64,000 bases of DNA from Archegozetes longisetosus (Eukaryota; Arthropoda; Arachnida; Sarcoptiformes; Trhypochthoniidae): assembly GCA_018873245.2 (NCBI GenBank), contig JAEMBT020000008.1, positions 10,085,172 to 10,149,171 on the forward strand, given 5' to 3'. The notes beneath the pieces are model-generated. The model worked only from the letters and a program-made list of their open reading frames with translations, had not been told where the DNA came from and made no database searches. Positions 26,761-45,375 of the stretch are shown here, in pieces. Position 1 is the stretch's first letter. Every line of letters starts with the position of its first letter. Both the position numbers and the translations under genes were made by a program.

Positions 26761-27043
26761 TTTATGTTGTTTATGGATGACTTTTTGCCTTAAGTCATGC
26801 TTTTCTCATCTAAACATTTTTAAAAATACTTTTCAATTTCAAAGTTATTGTAATAAATAAAGTTTTTAATGTTTAACGACATCAATTGAAAACTTTTTAT
26901 ATTAAATTGGATACGGTTCAAAATTAATTAATAATTATTTGCCGTTATTTATGATTTAGCTCATGCTTTTTAAGTAATCAACTTCAACAATATTTAAACA
27001 TAAATAAGTATTTAAAATCAATAAATTTTTGCAATTCAATCAA
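26761..27043. promoter_or_regulatory. Shared divergent promoter region PMPCB/ADAT2
   Basis: Only 283 bp separate the start codons of two oppositely oriented housekeeping genes, so both promoters and both 5' UTRs must lie here. The region is very AT-rich. I saw no clear TATA box or initiator. Confidence 0.5.
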
Positions 27044-27580
27044 ATGTCGCTTAAAGTAAGTGATGAATTGATTGATTTATGCTATAAATTAGCCGAAAAT
27101 GCCCTCAATTCTGGTGAAGTCCCAGTCGGTTGTGTTCTTGTTCACGATGTCAATGCTAATAATTCGGGTACAGTTCTAGCCACTGGTCATAATCGAACTA
27201 ATGTCAGCCGAAACGCCACAAGACATGCAGAGATTGAATGTATTGATGTGATAGTTGATAAGTTTGGTGCCAATACTCAAGAGTTACGGGAAGTTATGTC
27301 GAAGACAACGGTTTTATTGACTTTAGAGCCATGTCTAATGTGTGCCAGAGCTTTAAGGGCTTTGAGGGTCAAACAAGTGTTGTTTGGGGCCAAGAATGAG
27401 AGGTTTGGCGGATCTGGTTCTGTTTATGATGTCAGTACTCACGAAGCCATTAGTGATCCCCCACTCGAATGTCATCAAGTTTTGGACAGTGAGAGATCTA
27501 TTAAGTTATTGCAACTGTTTTATGAACAGAATAATGAAAGCGCACCAAAACCTATCTTAAAAAAGTTGAAGACCAGATGA
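27044..27580 (+). CDS. ADAT2: tRNA-specific adenosine deaminase subunit 2 (ADAT2)
   Basis: Catalytic subunit of the heterodimer (with ADAT3) that deaminates wobble adenosine-34 of tRNA to inosine. Single exon, 178 residues, in the usual range of 160-190. The start is the ATG at 27044 (MSLKVSDELIDLC); the frame upstream has no other ATG. The cytidine-deaminase fold is clear: LAENALNSGEVPVGCVLVHD, the zinc His and catalytic Glu in RHAEIECID, the two zinc cysteines in PCLMCARAL, and the C-terminal ERFGGSGSVYDV segment. The final KKLKTR tail is basic and could help tRNA binding. It diverges from PMPCB. No unusual features. Confidence 0.95.
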   Translation: MSLKVSDELIDLCYKLAENALNSGEVPVGCVLVHDVNANNSGTVLATGHNRTNVSRNATRHAEIECIDVIVDKFGANTQELREVMSKTTVLLTLEPCLMCARALRALRVKQVLFGAKNERFGGSGSVYDVSTHEAISDPPLECHQVLDSERSIKLLQLFYEQNNESAPKPILKKLKTR

Positions 27581-32658
<5,078 letters not shown>

Positions 32659-34275
32659 GATAATCATAGCTATCAATAACTCTATCACAAACTTCATTAA
32701 ACAATCTGATTGTTTAACTATTTATCTCGTATTATAAGTCATCAGAAATATATAGTCTCTAAATATATCCAAATTCTAGAATTGATTCTCTGAATAAATA
32801 TAAGACTTAGAGATTATTTACGAGTAATTCTTGTATAATTATTGGTTGATGTCATTATTTCCGATTTATACCAACTTTATATCGATTTCTCAACTATAAG
32901 TAATGTCTAATTATTTTTGTTGACATGTTTATGCTATTTCTGTCATTGGACTGAATGTAATAAGAGTTACCTCCGATTGCTATTGATCACTAAAAGTATT
33001 AAATAAAACAGATTCAGTACTTCTGTGTACAGATTCTATATGAAATATAGAGCTTTAATCAAATGTTCATAATAGCGATAATAGCTTCCCGTTTCGTGCT
33101 GTGAGTACTAGTACTCAAAACAACAAATGGGATCACAGTGTGAACCTATTGAAAAGTCCAGTCTTTTCTAAGTTTTCACTAGTTTTCAACTTTGATATTA
33201 ACTAAGATTTTAATTCTGTTAATATCTAATGGAATGTGACTACGAAAATCATTTTCAAACATGTTTAATTCTTTAGTCCCATTATCTCCTATGATGTCTG
33301 TTGACATGTAATTAATTTATTCATTCAGTTGATTAGTACTACTTTGGCTGAAGTGGTTTTGGTCATTGTTTTTGCTGAATGTTAGCTCTAGAGCTTTATT
33401 GTTATGACACTATTATGCTTTACAACTAAAAAAGTATTGATTTTTCTTTACTCTGCTCCAACACAACACCAGTTATAAGCTTTCTCTCATATCACATAAC
33501 AAAAGCTGAACTTTAATTTTTTATTTTTAACAAAATAATAACCATTTCACATACTTTCAAATCTTTTCTCCTCCAATCTCTTTAATGCTCAGCCAATTGT
33601 TATTTTTTCTTACCTTTATAATTAAGCTTCAAATACATTGACAACATAAATAATATCCTATTCTATAGATCCACAACAGTTGAAAGATAAGTCTCAGAAT
33701 TGTCTCTAAAAATAAGCTATTAATACTTGGGATTAATAGTAAGATCTTTCTTAAGACCGCTTCCCATTTGGTTGAACGAAAGTTCGATATATATCTTGTT
33801 CTATTATTCCTAATGAATAAAAAATCAATTCTGTGGTAGAGCGTGTCTCAGTATCTCATTGAATCATCACTTATCTAGACTTATGGCTATCATTCTAATC
33901 AAGTCTAGACTTAATTCAATTAGATTTGTATCTGATTTGTGGCAGACCTCCCACGAATCACATCTCAGGGATTAGATGGACTATTGTGAGTTCTAATTTC
34001 CTAAATTAATCAGAATTTTTACCACAAATGGTTGACAAGATTTTCGGTTTATAGTGTTTAGAAAAATCGCTCTCAAGCTTTAGGTTTGGAAAATAACTAT
34101 AATTAGCAGAATCGGTATTTCGGTCAATGGGCTTATGCGCAAAACTACTAATCATTTCATACATTTTATGCTCTAATAGTCAGTAAAACAAACTCATGAA
34201 ACATGAGACCCTCTTCGGAACAATTATCTGTTTAGTGGCTTTGAAAACTATATTAAATAAGGAGTTATAATAACC
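32659..34275. other. Intergenic region CDC5L-SYAP1, left part
   Basis: No gene recognised. Contains a 14-bp palindrome gagtactagtactc near 33100. Confidence 0.5.
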
Positions 34276-34635
34276 TTAATCAAGAATAATGTGTAAGAAA
34301 GTTATTCTGTAATAAAATATCTGAAGAATAATAGCTTTTATTGATTGCACAGTAAGAGTGTTTTCGACTTCCGATAATATTCTGTCTGTAGTTCGAGAGT
34401 GAGGATCGAAAAGTAGTCTTTCAATAGAATTGCTCACGGAATATACTGTGCCTAACAGGTTCTGATTCTGTGCGAAACTTAGACAAGATACAAATATATT
34501 TGTAATTATATAAAGGAGTAAAACAAGTTGCTCAGTTCTGTCTGTTTTTAAGATATTCGTATTTATTGAGTGTGGCAGTTTTTCGTTTGGTTTTAAGTTT
34601 GTGCTAGCTAAGTCATTGACAAAGACTTTGAACAA
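34276..34635 (-). other. Orphan 119-codon open frame without ATG
   Basis: The longest unexplained open frame of the window. It starts at TTG and has no in-frame ATG, so it would need an upstream exon. It contains one hydrophobic stretch (EQLVLLLYIITNIFVSCLSF) followed by a soluble, coding-like part (SNSIERLLFDPHSRTTDRIL, then SEVENTLTVQSIKA). This resembles a signal peptide plus a mature chain. Alternatively, the acceptor-like tract ending ttcgcacag would make only the second part an exon. It lies head-to-head with SYAP1, about 340 bp away. No family recognised; it may be chance. Confidence 0.25.
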
Positions 34636-34972
34636 ATTCTAAACAATCGTCATCCTTAGTAATAGCGTTCATGTGATTTATGAATACGTTTCGTGAATAC
34701 AAGTACTTTTGTGTGTGCGACTGCGCATTAAATACGTATTGAATTTGTTATTGTCGTACAAAATGTATTTTACATTGAGTTTGCATAAGAAAATAAATAA
34801 ATAAATAGATTATACATCATAATAAGAGAAATACGTAATTAGTTGCTAGTTCTTATAGTTTATAATTGATTATTTAACTCAATAATTATCAATATATTCA
34901 TTAAGTAATCGTTTTTTATTGATTCATAATTGATTTGTTTATGATTGCACTCGCAGTCGATGTGACGAAAAA

Positions 34973-37900
34973 ATGGATTTCTTCTCAAATATAATTAAAA
35001 CAACTGTCAGTAAAGTAGAAAACCTCAGTAAGTCTACTACTAATCCTAATAATTGTGAAAGTAATCAAGATGTTAGTCAACATGATAAACAATTAGACGC
35101 CAATTGTGACAATAACATCAATACTAATGATCAAAATTTAGGTATGAATATTTTTAAATCTAGTTGCTTTTTACTTTTTATTCCCTTTTTTTCTTTTAGT
35201 TTAATAATAACTTAACATTTGATTCTTTTTTACGTCCATTCTATCCAAATCTTATATCTCACTCATAATCTATAATTTCATTTCTCATTTGTCATAATCT
35301 ATTCTTTCATAAGTATCTAATATTTATCACTAAAGCATACTAAATATAACTCGATCTTTGTTTTAATTACATATAAAAAGGCCCAAAATTGCTTTTATTT
35401 TCGTTTAACATTCATTTCAGTTTCTAACTATTGTCTTGTTTTGACTTTTTTATGGTTCATATTACGATCGCATGCGATTCAACAGTAATAATATGTCGTT
35501 TGGATATATATTATTATGACAAATGTATACAAAATATTATTGTTTGTCAAACTGCTCTCACTACACGCACAATAAGGTTCAAGATTGCTTCACTTTTAGT
35601 TTGACGTTTACTTAAATTTCAAAATATTATCTCTATTCACAGTTTTGTTGTGATTAATTTTTTTGTTGTGGGTTTTCAAAACCATATGACTTGAGTTAAT
35701 TTTTGTATTTTTAGTTTTTGTCAAGCTAATATTAAGGTTTATATTACTATAGAATCATTGAATTTCGAAAGTTCTGATATAGTTTATATAATGCGCTGAT
35801 GAAGGCTTCAAATTTAATCCCTTTTTGTATTAATGACGTATTGAATCCATTTGTGGCGCATTTCAACTTTTTATTTAAATAACTCCATCTTTTAAATAGA
35901 CTTAATGGTCGAAAAACATTCGTTTAAGTTGTGAATAATTTGTAGAATTGAGATGAAAAAGTTGCAGGTGTAGAAAAGTTAGTGTAGGTTTTCTCTCCTA
36001 TAAACGATGTTATATTTAGTTGTTTTAGTTGAAAAGTGTAAAGATTTTTGATAAAATATTTATAGTTGTATAAAAACGTTCTATCCTTGAGGTGATAAAC
36101 TGTTTGCAAGTTGAATCCCTACTAGTAGAAAGAACAAAAGTTAAATACCTCTTCACAAAACAAAATCTATTTACTCTTTATTATCGTCCAATGGTTTAAC
36201 ACAACTAAACACAAAAGGAGTACTAAATAAACGTCTAAAATAGTTATAAACTCTATAGATTTGTATTGTATAAAATAGTGAAAAACGTTTCAAGTGATGG
36301 AAGAAATAGGCGTATATTTTTAAGAGCAAATAATTAATAGTTAGTAATAGTAGAACAAAGTTAGAGCAAATGTTCAGCACATACTACGAATACTACTACT
36401 AACTGTCTATTAGTGACAAAAAAAATTGAACACACAAGTTGCACAACTTTCTAGATCTTCTAAACAACATTTCTCTCGTTTGAATCGATTTTTAATCAAC
36501 CACAATACATTTTCCCTTTGCTTACAATGTTTTCTGTCTACTAACAACCAAAGGTGTTAGGTGTTAATCAAATTTTGCATTTTCGTCCCGCATAACGGCA
36601 TTAATACGAATCATTTAACTTGGGTCCTTTTGTTTTCCTGTTGACTCAATTTTTAATTAACTCTCTAAAACTAACTTCACATAAAAATTCAATTTAACTC
36701 CATGGCAATTGAACAGATTCACAGAGAAGTTCTTGACTGATAGTAAAAAATAGAATTTTGCTCAATTTTCGCGACTCTTCACGACTCAATATAAGACGAA
36801 AAGGCACGAGAACACATGCATTGCTCAGCACTTGAATGAGTAGACGATGGAAAAGAGAAACAAAGATTATAGATCAATACAAGCTTATTTTGTTGAAGTA
36901 TAACAATAAGAATTTATTAGAAAAAGTGCCTCAAACTAAATCATTTTGAATATATATGATCTTATTAGTGTAATAGACTTGATGAAGCGATCTTTTCAAA
37001 GTATCAAACACTCTTTTAATCAATACTATTTATTTAATTTAATTCTTAATCTAATCTGATTAATATCTTATTGGCTTTCTTGCTTATAATGAGTAGACAT
37101 GCTATTTGTTTAATAAATCCTTTTATTGTAGTAACCTATTAGAGTTATTACTCTTATAATACAAATTAAATTTTACAATTTGCTTTCAGTAATCAAATCT
37201 CTAAGAATCTCTCTATTCACTTCACTTCTCTTATCCTTACTTCAACTGAATTGCTATCAATTCTACTACTTTCCTCACTCAAATTTTGTTTCTTATGTCG
37301 GAAAGCTATTTTCTTTTACTTGGCATTTACAGTAAATTTAACTCTTTTTCATATTTGAGATCTCTTTTGTCGATCTTGAGCAAAGGCACAATTGTTGCAA
37401 GGCTTGTGTCTTATATAAAGTCTTTGTAAGTTGTAGTAAAACATTTCGCTTTGCTTCAACAATGTTCTATAGAGCATTCAGCTTTTAATCTGAAAATCCT
37501 GATAGAGTGTAGTCATATTAATACGAGATTATATTGTAAGCACTAAATATGAGCTTCAATTAAAATAAGACATGCATAAAAAATAATATTTCAGAAGGTA
37601 TTATAATAGTATTCGCTAAATTAAATCTTCATTTATTTGACAAATTCATTTTTAGATTCTTATTATTTCTAGTTCATTTGGTTATTATCTTTGGAGTCTC
37701 AGTCGATCTTAAGACTAGTTTTAAGCATAACACTAACTTATTGTTGAAATTGATTTCAATTTTAACATTTTCATAGAAAATGTTTATTGCCTTTATAGAT
37801 AAAATACTTATTGATTTGATTCCGTGCTGAAGCTCTCTTTTGGCTCAAGTTTGTATAGTATTTTCGACACGGAATCGCATCCAATATTTATTTTAGCAGA

Positions 37901-40900
37901 AAACTGAAATATGAGCCTGAATAATACATTGAATAACTTGTGTATCTCCTAGCTTGACGTTTTCTTGTATTAACTAATCAAACGTGATTTTATGTCAAAT
38001 GGAAAAACAGACAAAAGAAATGCACATTGAAAACTGATTGAAAATCATACTGAAAGAGTTGCACTCCTAATTTACATAATTTTCAAACAGATAGAATTGC
38101 ATTCAAGTTAATCTGTAACTGAATAATTCATATTTTAGCTCAATGTATCTATAGTTTAAGTAAAGAATCTGATTTCTTTTCTTTAGCTTATAAGAAAATG
38201 TTTTATAAATATTTTACATTCATTTAATAGAGAGTACTATTTGTTGTTACGATTAGAAGTAGATAGCATAGGGTTCATCAAATATTAACCACTTCTAATA
38301 GTCGTACTAAGTACTAGTAGTGCTCTCCTTCTTGAGCAACATTCGTTATAATCAAATGATCTATTAAGACTTTTGTATGATCGCTTTTCTAATATTCATT
38401 TTTCTCCCTTTTCTCCATTCAATCTCTTTCAACTGTTTCTAGAGTAACTGTTTCATTCATGTATCATTACAGATATTAAGCCTCAAGCTAAACAATCCTA
38501 TTGTTTGTAACTTCATTACACGATGTAAGGACGGATAATCCTATCGAATCTATGTCTACTTATCTGAAGCAATAAATTATAATTTATTATTGTTTGAGTT
38601 TGTTTTTATTGATATATAGACATCAATTTTAAGCTTGCTTCCAGAAATGGCTTCAAATTATTTTGTCTATATGTACCTTATTGAGTCAATACAATACATT
38701 TCAAACTCAGCTTCTCCAATTAGTGGCAAATCATAATCAATACCCTTTCTTCACTAATATCTAATGAACAATAATCATTCAACATATATTTTCCTCTTCT
38801 TTCACTCATCAATAGTCAATTGATTCTAAAATTGTTGAGAGTTAATTGCTATTCACTCAACCGATCATCATATCCATTATGAATGTCGACAAGATTCTGA
38901 TAATTTCTGATAACGAATTAATATTACTTTTGTTTAGTTTGCATTGAGTTACACAATCCTCTCTTTCAAATAATAGCGTGTCATCTCATGATCACATTGA
39001 AAATGGATTAACTCGAGTGCAAACAATTCTATGTAAATATTGTTCCATCCTAACAATGTCTTGTATAGCGTGTAAACTACTCTCGCTTATGCAATAATTG
39101 ATTATTACATGGTTATGAACCCATACTACTTCCAATTTATTGTTGTGCCTATTTTTAGATTTACATTTTTATTCATTTCAACCTCACTTTCCATCTTTAT
39201 AGTGAACATATCTTTCTAGTTATACTTATTCTCCTATCAATTCAAACATCAATCTGCATTCTATTAAAACTTTTTATGTTTATTCAAAGTATCATATATT
39301 CATCAAAAATCTACTTTTATAACAGAAAATGATGCAACTGTTGACCAACGTATCCATCGTTCAAGTTCTGGCGAAACATCAGGACCCGATGACGACCAGA
39401 ATGATACGATTGATGTTGCAGAAGATGACAAAACTGGTGACAAATCACATCCGACTACTACAGAAGCTGTCTCACAAAAAGCTATCGAATCCGCCAAATC
39501 CTTTGGAAGTAAGAAGTATTCTAGATTCTACTCAAATCTATCGATCAATACTTGAAAATATTAACTCAAATAATGAATTCGTTTATTTAAATAGGTTTTC
39601 TCTACAGTGTTGCCAATAAAGCGGGACAAACAGTTACCGCTACTGCTAAACAACTTAAGCAATCTGTCGAACAAGCGGTAGATATTTCTTATTTTTAATT
39701 ATTAATCTCTCAATTTCTTTCCCATCCAAAGATTATTAGTTTAAATAAGTTATTAGTATTTCAATCAGATTTTCTTGCTTTTCAATTTATTTTTAAATGA
39801 GTTTTTGAACTTTTCTGATGAAAAATAATTGATTTTTCGATTAGAATGACTTACCCCTTGATAGATTGAAAATATAGATTATGTCTAGTTTGAATCACTT
39901 TTATTATCTATGTTTTCAATCTGTTAACCAATAAGCTATTCAAATTGAAAAATCAATTATTTTTATTACCAAAACGTCTGGAACTCACTTAAAATTAAAT
40001 TAAAGGCGAGACAAATGATTAATGACTATTGAAAAAAATAAAATAATTGGTTTGAACCTGCAAATACAGGGAATTATGCAGGACTTTACTAAAGAGCAGC
40101 AGGAATTCATCAAAGAACATGGAGGCAAGATAGAGATGTCAGAACCGCCGTGGGTTGGATGCGAAGAAGAAGAGAAGGTCAAGGCAGAAATACTGTCTCT
40201 GTCGCAAGACAAACGCAATTTTGTACGAAGTCCCCCGAGTGGTGTTCAGTTTGCTTTCGATATGGAATCTTCATATCCCGTAGCTCTGGCTCTACTCAAA
40301 GAAGATCCTAATTTGAATAAAATGCGTTTCGAAATTGTCCCTAAACTGTAAGATTGATTTTAGCGCCTATTTTTAGGCTTAATTTTCATAAATTAGTTGT
40401 GACTTTCAGATCAATACTACTTGTTATGATAATATCCATTAGTTAATTGTTTTATTAAATCTAACACTATTTATTAGAATATTCATTAGCTAATTGTTGA
40501 TTGATTTTTTGTATAGAGTAAAAGAAGAGTCTTTCTGGCGCAATTACTTCTATCGCGTATCACTAATAAAGCAATCGACACAGTTATCGTCATTCACTAA
40601 TAAAGGTGGTAACACCTCCTGGTCTTCCTCTCGTTCGTCATCGGCTGAAGGACCTGACGATCCTGGAGATCAAAGTCCGACTGCTGTTGAGCCAGAATTC
40701 ATTTCCGATGCATACCAGGGATCAGAAATGTCTGCCGAGGAAGTGCGCAAAGGAATGAGGCAATTGGGGGTCAGAAAAGACAGTAACAAAGCGAGTGATG
40801 GTATGTCTGCTCAACTTTTCTAAGTTTTATATATAATTTTCTGGCTTTAGTCGACAACTGGTTCTGTATTGTTGTGAATCATGCTCACATTTGAATTATA

Positions 40901-42378
40901 CTGATGTTTGGGTAATAGTGAGTTAGGTTAATACAACTCTAACTTTGATGTGTAATCGCTGAGCATGATTCCGAATAATACAGACACAGTTTGGCACTAA
41001 AGCCTTTGTATTCTTTATTAGATTTAGATTAAAAACAATAAATACACAAAACAACTAACATTTAAATGTACTATGAAATTGCTCTCTTGGAGACTATTAA
41101 CAGGTTAGACATTAGATCCTTAACAGTTTAGGTCTTGTTCTGAAAATATCATTTTTGATTGATTATTCTATTCGTTTGCTCGCTTTATATTCCAAACACC
41201 AATGCAATACTTTTCGTTTAATCCTTTCAATCAGTTGATCCCAATAGAAAAATGGCTAGACTTCGAAATGGCTAATTTCATAATGTCTAATTTCATAATG
41301 GCTAATTTCAGAATGGCTAATCCCTATTTTGAATCCCCTAGTAACTGATTGCCTGAATGATTATCCCATTTTTCAAATTTAGGAATAACCTAGAAAAAAT
41401 CTTTTGAATTAGTAATATTCAAAACTGCATATTGAAAATTTAAGCTAACAACGTGTTCAGCGTTTTTAAATCCACTTTTCTTTTCAAAGAGAGAGATCTA
41501 AATGAAATTTCACAAATACCAAAGCATTCTCTTAGGACTAATATACGATTTTTTTATTTTAAGCCTTACATTTGAGCATCAAAACCTATATGTTAAGACA
41601 TATATACACATAAGTTTTGATTTCAGCTAATTACAGAACTTTTAACTAATTTTCATTCATATCGAATCGCACTGAAGCTAAGCTAAAAGTTTGGTAAACA
41701 TGAATAGTTGAGTCAGTTTATAAACTGTTAATAATCTAAATAGCCTTCAATTTAAAGTGGTGTTCAATACTGCCAGTTTCTTCAAGTTTCCTCAGATAAA
41801 GCAGTTAGCTCGTTATTATATTTGTAATTTTAATTAAATGAGATTAATTTTAACTTTAAAACAATGAAACTAGAATAGCTTTTACTATTTTATGTGCTCT
41901 TTTATACGCTATATTATAATTAGTAGCAGTAGCAGTATAATAGTATACAATACGATTACCAGCTAAACTTACTGAACTATTACTCTAATCTATTAAACTT
42001 AGTATATTTATTTTGATTAAAAAGGGCAAAATCTGCAAATAGAGACAGAAAACAGGGTTTAGCCAATATGAAATTAGCCATTTAGAAATTAGCCATTCTG
42101 AAATTAGCCATTTCGAAGTTTTCCCAGAAAAATTAGTCTATTTTTCGCAAGCCAATCATTTGCTTATAAATAATCCTCTTTATTCGTGCTCAAGTCAAAC
42201 TTTACATTACTTTTATCCTTTTATTGTATATATGTTTTATTTCTTTTTTATTCCTTTTGTAGATCTAGAAGAAGAGCTCTCCAAAGATCTACAAGAATTC
42301 GAAGTTGTAGCCGGAGATGCAGTTAATATCGATGAGGAAGAGTTGGAGAGAGAGCTCGCGGAGATGGATATCAAATAA
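34973..42378 (+). CDS. SYAP1: Synapse-associated protein 1 (BSD-domain protein)
   Basis: Homologue of vertebrate SYAP1 and fly Sap47, a BSD-domain protein linked to growth-factor and AKT signalling and to synaptic function. Six exons: 34973-35141, 39326-39508, 39595-39677, 40070-40347, 40517-40800, 42263-42378; 1113 nt, exactly 370 residues plus stop. The N-terminus (MDFFSNIIKTTVSKVENLSK) and the acidic second exon are poorly conserved. SFLYSVANKAGQTV matches the family helix. Exon 4 has FTKEQQEFIKEH, PPWVGCEEEEKVK and the BSD core DKRNFVRSPPSGVQFAFD. Exon 5 carries the BSD Phe-Trp pair in EESFWRNYFYRVSLI. The C-terminus is acidic (EEELERELAEMDIK). Intron 1 is 4.2 kb. The last intron carries a foldback element. 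No frame defects. Confidence 0.95.
35142..39325. other. SYAP1 intron 1 (4.2 kb)
   Basis: Bounded by GTATGA and AACAG. AT-rich with no coding frame that I support. It contains small palindromes (atcgcatgcgat near 35468; gattccgtg/cacggaatc near 37818-37876). Its length is exceptional next to the 80-400-bp introns around it, so it may hold regulatory sequence. Confidence 0.7.
41251..42125. mobile_element. Foldback/MITE-like element in the last SYAP1 intron
   Basis: The left arm at 41251-41320 holds about four copies of a 15-16-bp unit (atggctaatttcataa). The right arm at 42061-42120 holds the same unit inverted (gaaattagccatttag). Both arms share the outer string acttcgaaatggctaattt. The arms enclose about 740 bp of AT-rich DNA without a transposase frame. 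Tandem units inside inverted termini are typical of foldback elements and of subterminal repeats of non-autonomous DNA transposons. No target duplication could be fixed. SYAP1 splicing is unaffected by the reading phases. Confidence 0.7.
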
Positions 42379-43863
42379 TTATTTATCAACTAATAACAAG
42401 ATTTCAATTTTGAAAAGCTAGGGCAAACTATTAAACGCAACGATTCAATGCTATAATAAGCAAATTCATTATTTCTATTATTATTTCAGATGAAATATAT
42501 ATATATATATATATACACAATTCTAAGTCATTCCAGTTCGATGTGTATTAGAAATGATTTTTCTAAAAAAAGACTTGGCAAATGTTTAAGAAAAAAATAA
42601 TAATTACAATAAATAGCTAAATATGCAGTTATTCGGAGAAATTATAGTCCTGCCAATCCTTATCGATATAGTTAAAAATCAATTACTTTGCGATCTTAGT
42701 ATTGATACTAAAAACGGTTTGTTATTTTTCATTAAGGGTTTGAAAAGTGAAAATTTATTTGAAATCAGGGTTTATTACATGTTTACAACTGAGTCACTAT
42801 GGATTTTAAAATTGCTATTTTCTCCAAGACTGAATTCTAGTTTTAAATAGATCGCAAAGTTTATAAAAAATATATATACGTTACTAACAAATAATTAACT
42901 CATTATTTTAATGGCAATTTGAAATTTTTTCTGAAAAACATATCGTTTGCTGGTTATTAATAAATTCAAGTGTTTTACGCTTCATAACCCTTACCTAGAC
43001 AACAATAATAAAACTTCTGCAATAGATCTCCAGTTTTGAGCATAAATTTCCATTGAAAGTGAGTTAATTGCCATTCATTATCCTTTAGGACTTTCTCTCG
43101 ATTGTTAAATGTTTGAAACAAATTATATCATTATATAATTGTAATTATCTGTTGAAATATTTTCAATGTTATTTGTAAATATGTGAACCAATTTTTCTGG
43201 CTATAACAAACTTGTGATCACTTTGTTGTCTAATTTCGAGATAAATATAATTTCAAACATTTCCAGCCTTTAATGCCTATGAATATAACACCTTGTTTTT
43301 AATGCTAAAATTATTAAATGAAAGTCTTATGAAAAACATTTCGATTGTCTTACAATCAATTTATTCAAACTAATAAGAAATGTTTGTCAAATTTGATATG
43401 ATTTTATCTTTACATCAGTTTTATTTGTACTAAAAAGCTATTCTAAAACTATTTGTTGGTTAAAACTATTTTCATTTGTATTTTAATGCTTGATATGCCG
43501 CATGTTTACTAAAATCTGTGCTAAATTCAAGCTTTTATTATTAACTGCAAGTTTATTTATGTTCAGTTAATTCAGTTTTTATTGAACAAAATCAGTGTTT
43601 AAGATCGATCTCTTATCAAATTTAAGCCATATCTGATTCTCTGAACATTTTAAACTTCTTGCAATAAACACTATAAATAAATGTTATTGAAAAACAAATT
43701 TTGCTTTTTATTAAAATCTGTAACGTCTGAAAATGTTAACATTTGTTTTGATTTTTCAGTTCAATAATTAAAAGATTATTTAAACTAAATTAGTATTCAA
43801 TTTATTAACATTTGATTAAAAAATTAACCTATTTGTTTGAAAATTTCACTATTTAATATACAA
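42379..43863. other. Intergenic region between SYAP1 and FDX2
   Basis: Convergent 3' ends lie on both sides. It contains a TA microsatellite. A 75-codon ATG frame at 42623-42850 (+) lacks similarity or coding-like composition and is not called. Confidence 0.5.
42494..42516 (+). repeat. (TA)n microsatellite
   Basis: About eleven TA dinucleotides in the intergenic DNA after SYAP1. Confidence 0.9.
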
Positions 43864-45375
43864 CTAATTGCTTCGAACATCATTAACACCAGCTGGAACT
43901 CTAACTTCTAATCCATCAAAATCTTTTGTCAGATATACCTGACATCCCAAGCGAGACCTGAAATAACAGCAAAATTTATGTCAAGTTTCAAAATACACAA
44001 ACACGTCTTAAGTCTGTTTTACTGATAACTCTGGTAGAATTCTGTATTATAAGCATTTTTAGTTCTAAAGATAAAATCTGATAGAATTTTTCGTCGGAAA
44101 CAATTAGTTCTTGAGTTACAACCATATGAAGAAATCAAAATCTAAAAGTATTTTCAATTATTCATGATTCGATCAAGAACTTTCATAAATTTTAGAAACT
44201 GAAACATTCATATTTTCATATGATTATAAATAGAAATCTAGTCTTCGACAACAAATTTTCAAATACAGGTCTTTAGGATAAAATATTTATCTAAAGTGAG
44301 AAATATCTTCTCAACTGGAGGTTTTGATGAGTAAGCTATAATAATGTTTCGATAGATTATTTGCAACTCTTACGTATCAGTCAACTCATAGGCCAGATCT
44401 AACATGTCCAGCTCTTCATCAGTCGGTTTATCCGGTATCCTATCGTAATCTGCTTTGGAAAATATTAGGTGACATGTCGAACACGCCAAAGTTCCCTCGC
44501 ACGCGCCTAACATTGAATTAATTTTAGTTTTGGCTCTACTATGGATTAAGTCTTGCATTGTTGCAAATCATATACTGCGATAATTTGTAAATTTAAATTT
44601 AAGTCTGCCTTCCTTACCATAATTTAACTTAAATATGAGCGTCATTTACAACAATACAGGTCATAATCGATAGTAAAGTCTAAGTTTTAATCAATTAAAT
44701 TAATCAATCATTAGATGATTACCAAAACCGTCTAAATCTAATTCATTGTTGACGACTACATCCAACAGGTTGTCTCCTTCCTTAGCTAACGCTGTGATTT
44801 TTTGTCCATCGTTTCTAACAAAAGTTACTTTTAATCTATTCAACAGATAAATCATTCGATTGTTAGTACCTCTAAATATTTTAAACTATTATTTGAAAAT
44901 CAATTATTTAAATACTTATCGGTTTTATGAACTTATTCGTTCATTTCAAAGTATTTAAATGCAAATTTATGAACAACTATTAAGTTAACTAAACTATAAG
45001 TCATTGAAAATCAAAAATTAACTAAAGTTTGAAAACTCATTATTATTATTACTGAAGAATACAAAATATAATAATAGAGATACTAATAAACAAAAATCTA
45101 ATAATCTATTAATTGAGAAGTAATTAAAGTGAATTGTAAAACTTTAAAATAATTAAATAAATGAAATACTTTGCTTTAGATTGGCGGACACTTTCACCAC
45201 TAATACTTTGCTTCAAACCTTTATTACTATAATCACTAGTGGTTTGCGAACAATTTCTTACTAATTGTCTAAATAAATACCTATTAATTAAACTTTTGTC
45301 TAAATTTAATTTTGAATAATAACTAATAAAACGATTCGCGAACCGATTCATAATTTTCTTGTTTAGAATTTTCAT
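43864..45375 (-). CDS. FDX2: Mitochondrial ferredoxin 2 (adrenodoxin-like)
   Basis: [2Fe-2S] electron carrier of the mitochondrial matrix that supplies electrons to Fe-S cluster assembly. Four exons on the minus strand: 45170-45375, 44723-44835, 44374-44506, 43864-43957; 546 nt, 181 residues. The start is the ATG at 45375 ([16 protein letters not shown]); the frame further upstream is opened only by TTG. The first about 65 residues are basic and Ser/Asn-rich, a matrix presequence. Then follows [13 protein letters not shown], and the cluster loop [10 protein letters not shown] gives three ligands; the fourth Cys is in SRLGCQVYL. The acidic helix [13 protein letters not shown] is the docking surface for partners. 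TSRLGC and the absence of the long adrenodoxin tail favour FDX2 over FDX1. It converges with SYAP1 and diverges from the SCAF gene. Confidence 0.93.

Noticed and set aside
42623-42850. 75-codon ATG frame after SYAP1
   Set aside because: AT-driven composition, hydrophobic, no similarity and no supporting signals; likely chance.
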